This document shows positions 61,032-64,000 of a stretch of DNA of 64,000 nt, piece by piece; the stretch's first letter is position 1; every line of letters begins with the position of its first letter. The DNA comes from Microbispora siamensis. Lineage in GTDB: Bacteria > Actinomycetota > Actinomycetes > Streptosporangiales > Streptosporangiaceae. The position numbers and the translations under genes are program-made. A model generated the notes under the pieces. It searched no databases. It saw only the letters and a list, made by a program, of their open reading frames with translations, and was not told the origin of the DNA. The DNA is taken from positions 372,001-436,000 of the forward strand of contig NZ_BOOF01000005.1 of assembly GCF_016863095.1 (NCBI RefSeq). Reading direction: 5' to 3'.

Positions 61032-62000
61032 TTACGACACCGACCCGCCTCTCAGCACATCGAGCGTCCAGTCGGCGCCCGCGTCGTCGTCTCCCGCCGC
61101 CTGCCAGCCGAGGAGGGCCGCGCCGAGCATGCCCGCCCGCGGGCCCAGGGCGGCCGGGCGTACGGGTGGGGGCTCCTGGAAGGCCAGCCGACAGGCCAGC
61201 CGTTCCCGCAGCGGCTCGAACAGGGCCGCACCGGCCTCCGCCAGGCCGCCGCCGATGACGATCAGGGCCGGGTCGAGCACGAGCACGTACGACGCGAGCG
61301 CGATGGCCAGGGCCTCGATCGCCTCACCGAACACCTCGGCGGCCACCGGGTCTCCCGCGACCGCGAGTTCGACGACCTCCTTCGCGGTCGCCGTACGGCC
61401 GGAGCGCGCCGTGAAGCGGCGGGCCACGGCCGAGGCGGAGGCGTAGGTCTCCAGGCAGCCGATCTGCCCGCAGGCGCACTTCTCCCCCGCCGGCCAGACG
61501 GACGCGTGCCCGATCTCGCCGCCCCAGCCGTGCGCGCCGCCGTACGGCTCGCCGCGGAGCACCACCGCTCCCGCGATGCCGGTGCCGATGGGCAGGAAGA
61601 GGAAGTCGGCGACGTCGCGGCCCGCGCCGAAGACGCTCTCGGCCAGGCCGCCCGTGCGGACGTCGTGGCCGAGCCGCGCCGGGACGCCCGGAGGCGTGAA
61701 CGCCTCGGCGGGCACGTCGCGCCAGCCGATGTTGGCCGAGTAGACGGCGGTGGTCGCGGTGACGATGCCCGGGACGGCCAGGCCCACCCCGGCGGGCGGG
61801 GCGCCGTACCGGGACCGGCCGAGATCGGCAATCTCGCCGACGTAGGCGCGCACGGCCTCCACGACCGCGTCCGGGCCGTTCTCACGCCCCGTGGGACGCC
61901 CGGCGAGGACGGTGACCTCGCCCCGCCGGGTGACGAGGCCGCCCTTCATCGAGGTGCCGCCCACGTCGAGCGCGACCACGTACGGCACGGGCTGCGTCAC
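61032..62000 (-). CDS. ROK-family sugar kinase (glucokinase-like)
   Basis: A 322-residue kinase. The phosphate loop is VALDVGGTSMKGGL at the N terminus. The substrate-side loop is GHDVRTGGLAE. The catalytic and zinc region reads EIGHASVWPAG, then CACGQIGCLETYAS, with the Cys-x-Cys-Gly-x-x-Gly-Cys zinc motif of ROK proteins. Later, VIGGGLAEAG binds ATP. It is an enzyme, not a repressor, because no helix-turn-helix precedes the kinase. GTG 62000 overlaps the stop of the zinc-ribbon gene. It probably phosphorylates glucose or an amino sugar. Confidence 0.92.
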   Translation of the reverse strand: MTQPVPYVVALDVGGTSMKGGLVTRRGEVTVLAGRPTGRENGPDAVVEAVRAYVGEIADLGRSRYGAPPAGVGLAVPGIVTATTAVYSANIGWRDVPAEAFTPPGVPARLGHDVRTGGLAESVFGAGRDVADFLFLPIGTGIAGAVVLRGEPYGGAHGWGGEIGHASVWPAGEKCACGQIGCLETYASASAVARRFTARSGRTATAKEVVELAVAGDPVAAEVFGEAIEALAIALASYVLVLDPALIVIGGGLAEAGAALFEPLRERLACRLAFQEPPPVRPAALGPRAGMLGAALLGWQAAGDDDAGADWTLDVLRGGSVS

Positions 62001-62323
62001 GAGCGGCCCAGGACGCGGTCGAGGGCCGCCTCCACCTCCGCGGCGAGGCCGGGCATGCGAGCGCACGCCGGCGTGCCGGCCGTGACGAGCGGCTCATCGG
62101 CGCGGGCGAGCCGCACCTCGCCGCAGGAGCGGCACTCGATCTCCCCCAGGCGGCAGATCAGCGCGATCGAGCCGCACGAGGCGCACGTGTCGAGATCGAG
62201 ATCGTGCACACGCTGGCAGTCCGGGCAGACGAGGACCTGCGCCTCGTGGCGCACCGCGCGCTTCCAGGGGCTGGCGCCGCGGACGGGGTCGGTCTGCCGG
62301 GCCCCGCACCTGTAGCAGGGCAT
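61997..62323 (-). CDS. Zinc-ribbon protein, 108 aa
   Basis: The protein has four Cys pairs: CYRCGA at the start, CPDCQRVHD, CASCGSIALIC and CRSCGEVRLA. They suggest two zinc ribbons followed by a helical tail. ATG 62323 follows GGAGG. The stop overlaps the ROK kinase start by four bases, so both are made together. Such proteins often bind nucleic acids or protein partners, and no closer function is clear. Confidence 0.75.
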   Translation of the reverse strand: MPCYRCGARQTDPVRGASPWKRAVRHEAQVLVCPDCQRVHDLDLDTCASCGSIALICRLGEIECRSCGEVRLARADEPLVTAGTPACARMPGLAAEVEAALDRVLGRS

Positions 62324-62395
62324 CGTGGCCTCCAATGGGGCGAGTCGGAGTCGGAGTCGAATATGTTCAGTGCCCGGGGGCGGGCAATCAAACGA

Positions 62396-62851
62396 TCAGA
62401 GTTCCGCGAGCGCCTTCCGGTACTCGTCGAGATCGCGTGCGGAACCGATCGGGTTGACGACCTTCCAGCGCACGACGCCTTCGCCGTCGATGATGAACGT
62501 GCCCCGGAGCGCGAGTCCCCTGTCCTCATCGAGGACACCGTACGCCCGGGCGACCGCACCGTGGGGCCAGAAATCCGACAACAGGGGAAACGAGAAGCCT
62601 TCCTGGTCGGCCCAGGCGCGCTGGCTGAACATCGAGTCGACCGACACCGCCAGCACCTGGACGTGCGGAGGCAGGGAGCCGGCGAGCTCGTCGCGGATGG
62701 CCGCGAGCTCGCCGTGGCAGACGGGGCTGAACGACAGGGGATAGAAGACGAGCATGACCGTCTTGCCCCGCAGGTCGGAGAGGCGCACGGGAACGCCGTG
62801 CTGGTCCTTGAGCGCGAAGTCCGGAGCCCGCTGCCCGACCTCTACCGTCAT
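62396..62851 (-). CDS. AhpE-like peroxiredoxin
   Basis: A 151-residue thioredoxin-fold peroxidase. The peroxidatic Cys45 is in PLSFSPVCHGE, keeping Pro38, Ser42 and Cys45 of the active site. An Arg at 118 in LRGTFIIDGEG fits the conserved Arg. No resolving Cys is present, as in one-Cys mycobacterial AhpE, which is recycled by mycothiol or mycoredoxin. ATG 62851 follows GGGAGGGAC. It clears peroxides in the cytoplasm. Confidence 0.9.
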   Translation of the reverse strand: MTVEVGQRAPDFALKDQHGVPVRLSDLRGKTVMLVFYPLSFSPVCHGELAAIRDELAGSLPPHVQVLAVSVDSMFSQRAWADQEGFSFPLLSDFWPHGAVARAYGVLDEDRGLALRGTFIIDGEGVVRWKVVNPIGSARDLDEYRKALAEL

Positions 62852-62924
62852 GAGCAGTCCCTCCCCAGGTGTCCGCCCATCATCCTGCCGTACGGCATCC
62901 CCGGGCCGTACGGCAGGGCAATAC

Positions 62925-63353
62925 TCAGCGGCGGGCCTTCGGGGCGACGAGCCTCGTGCCCGACCAGTCCCTGGCGGCGCTCACGCTGCTCGTCTGCGAC
63001 AGCCCGGCGGTCGCCGCGTCCTCACCGATGTCGCTGGGCTCCACGTGGCCCTCGCGACCCGCCTTGGGGGTCAGCAGCCAGATCTGGCCTCCGTCGGCGA
63101 GCGCCGTCATCGCGTCGCTCAGCGCGTCGAAGAGGTCGCCGTCGCCGTCACGCCACCAGAGGAGCACCACGTCGACGACGTCGTCGTAGTCCTCGTCCAC
63201 CAACTCGTTGCCGGTCAGCTCCTCGATGGACTGGCGCAGCGCCTCGTCGCAGTCCTCGTCCCAGCCGACCTCCTGCACCACCTGACCGGCTTTGAGGCCG
63301 AGTCGTTCGGCCAGGCCGCGCTCGTCCTGCGCCTGACCCGCGGTCGCGCTCAC
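62925..63353 (-). CDS. DUF3052-family protein
   Basis: A 142-residue acidic protein whose course matches the actinobacterial DUF3052 family throughout: LAERLGLKAGQVVQEVGWDE, an acidic belt VDEDYDDVVDVVLLWWRDGDG, IWLLTPKAGREGHVEPSDI and AGLSQTSSVSAARDW. GTG 63353 follows a strong GGAGGG and gives the normal N terminus; ATG 63419 upstream is less likely. In Streptomyces the gene lies near pyruvate dehydrogenase aceE and a peroxiredoxin gene; here it is next to the AhpE-like gene. Function unknown. Confidence 0.9.
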   Translation of the reverse strand: MSATAGQAQDERGLAERLGLKAGQVVQEVGWDEDCDEALRQSIEELTGNELVDEDYDDVVDVVLLWWRDGDGDLFDALSDAMTALADGGQIWLLTPKAGREGHVEPSDIGEDAATAGLSQTSSVSAARDWSGTRLVAPKARR

Positions 63354-63494
63354 GTTTATCCCTCCTGCTTGGGGTGACCCCGCCCAGTTCTGCGGTTGTC
63401 CCGGCTCGTTGAGAGCCATGCTTCGGCACAGTCCACACGCTGCGACCCGTCGTCGTCAACGGTCGCCACGGCGGGTGACCCGCACCGTTATCTC

Positions 63495-63902
63495 TTAATC
63501 GGTCAAAAACGACAAACGAACACGCCTGTCGGGGTTGTCGACGTTGAGGTCGATCAGGGCGACCGACTGCCAGGTCCCCAGCGCCAGCCTGCCCCCGAGG
63601 ACGGGAACGGTCGCGTACGGCGGAATGAAGGCGGGCATGACATGCGACCTCCCGTGCCCACGGGAGCCGTGCGCATGCCGCCACCGGTCGTCCGCCGGCA
63701 GCAGGTCGCCCAGGGCGGCCAGCAGGTCCTCGTCGCTGCCCGAGCCGAGCTCCAGCAGCGCCACGCCCGCCGTCGCGTGCGGGACGAAGACGTGCAGCAG
63801 CCCGTCTCCCCCGCACTCGCGCGCGAAATCGGCGCACTCCTTCGTTATGTCGTGCACGCGCTCGCGCGCGCCGGTCCGCACCTCGATCACCGTCGATTTC
63901 AC
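63495..63902 (-). CDS. YjbQ-family protein (UPF0047)
   Basis: A 135-residue beta-rich protein with the family marks VHDITKECADFA, LLHVFVPHATAGVALLE and SVALIDLNVDNPDRRV. The three His/Asp positions that form the metal-like site in YjbQ trimers are kept (HATAG, HAHGSRGHG). Some members have weak thiamine-phosphate synthase activity, but the cell role is not settled. Start GTG 63902 is 10 bases from the end of the DUF1918 frame. Confidence 0.9.
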   Translation of the reverse strand: MKSTVIEVRTGARERVHDITKECADFARECGGDGLLHVFVPHATAGVALLELGSGSDEDLLAALGDLLPADDRWRHAHGSRGHGRSHVMPAFIPPYATVPVLGGRLALGTWQSVALIDLNVDNPDRRVRLSFLTD

Positions 63903-63912
63903 ATCCGCGATA

Positions 63913-64000
63913 TTACGATTCGCGCTGAGCTGGGAGGACGACGGCGTCCGGACCGGGGAAGACGAGCGCTTCGTGCCCGTCCTCGTACCGCACCAGGAAC
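63913..64000 (-). CDS. DUF1918-like protein, C-terminal end
   Basis: The last 29 codons of a minus-strand gene read FLVRYEDGHEALVFPGPDAVVL and end PAQRES before TAA. This is the closing part of small actinobacterial DUF1918 SH3-like proteins. The rest lies beyond the window. Confidence 0.75.
   Translation of the reverse strand, partial: FLVRYEDGHEALVFPGPDAVVLPAQRES

Overview
The window is high-GC DNA (roughly 70% G+C by eye) with actinobacterial gene content: a mycothiol-dependent isomerase-type protein, Spo0M, ECF41 and ECF42 sigma factors, DUF3052 and DUF1918 proteins, many GTG starts, and stop/start overlaps of the ATGA or GTGA type. A filamentous actinomycete (Streptosporangiaceae- or Streptomyces-like) is the best inference. 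The genus cannot be fixed from this window.

Layout. 1-8.1 kb: 3' part of a large ATPase regulator, a His-rich CDF metal exporter, an SCO6745-like protein, a divergent HxlR regulator/tautomerase pair, an orphan family-5 solute-binding protein and Spo0M. 8.2-15.2 kb: two separate YciI(DGPF)-ECF42 sigma pairs enclosing a TIM-barrel glycosidase-like gene, a mycothiol-dependent isomerase-like gene and an intracellular GH10 xylanase, followed by a truncated LysE exporter. 15.3-26.8 kb: TetR with an ABC exporter operon, a MarR/hydrolase divergon, an epimerase and aldo-keto reductase pair, a NarL-type two-component system divergent from an ABC transporter, and an AlkZ-like protein. 27-35 kb: unknown genes, an S1-domain protein coupled to an unknown gene, a PaiB-like protein, a second two-component system, a methyltransferase and a PIG-V-like mannosyltransferase. 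35.9-48.7 kb: the PntAB transhydrogenase, ArsR-MFS, a HEAT protein and MerR-HEAT operon with a classical MerR promoter, a fused HD-like/VOC protein, a membrane TPR protein and a third two-component system. 49.3-51.5 kb: an ECF41 sigma factor with an NDH-2-like oxidoreductase.

51.6-61.0 kb is a mobile-element accretion zone at a tRNA-Val(UAC) gene. The intact minus-strand tRNA (60945-61016) carries the right att copy. Exact 44-bp copies of its 3' part sit at 52550 and 53997, each next to a terminator and a pair of 11-bp-spaced direct repeats (consensus TAATGGCACG). The youngest unit (about 54.04-60.99 kb) keeps a complete tyrosine integrase and arm-type repeats on both sides of the core. Its cargo is an XRE-TPR regulator overlapping a flavoprotein gene, a divergent three-gene operon starting with a tiny CxxC protein, a ComB-like phosphatase gene and small membrane genes, one of them interrupted by a stop codon. 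To its left are a 1.4-kb unit with a toxin/antitoxin-like pair, and older relics including an apparent integrase 3' end and a toxin-gene relic with an internal inversion.

61-64 kb returns to core genes: ROK sugar kinase, zinc-ribbon protein, AhpE-like peroxiredoxin, DUF3052, YjbQ and the end of a DUF1918 gene.

How the genes work together: most regulators sit beside their probable targets, and several have readable operators. A shared promoter-like motif (TGTCCA, 17 bases, CGTC) precedes both the first YciI-ECF42 pair and the isomerase-like gene at 10975, which suggests a small local sigma-factor regulon.
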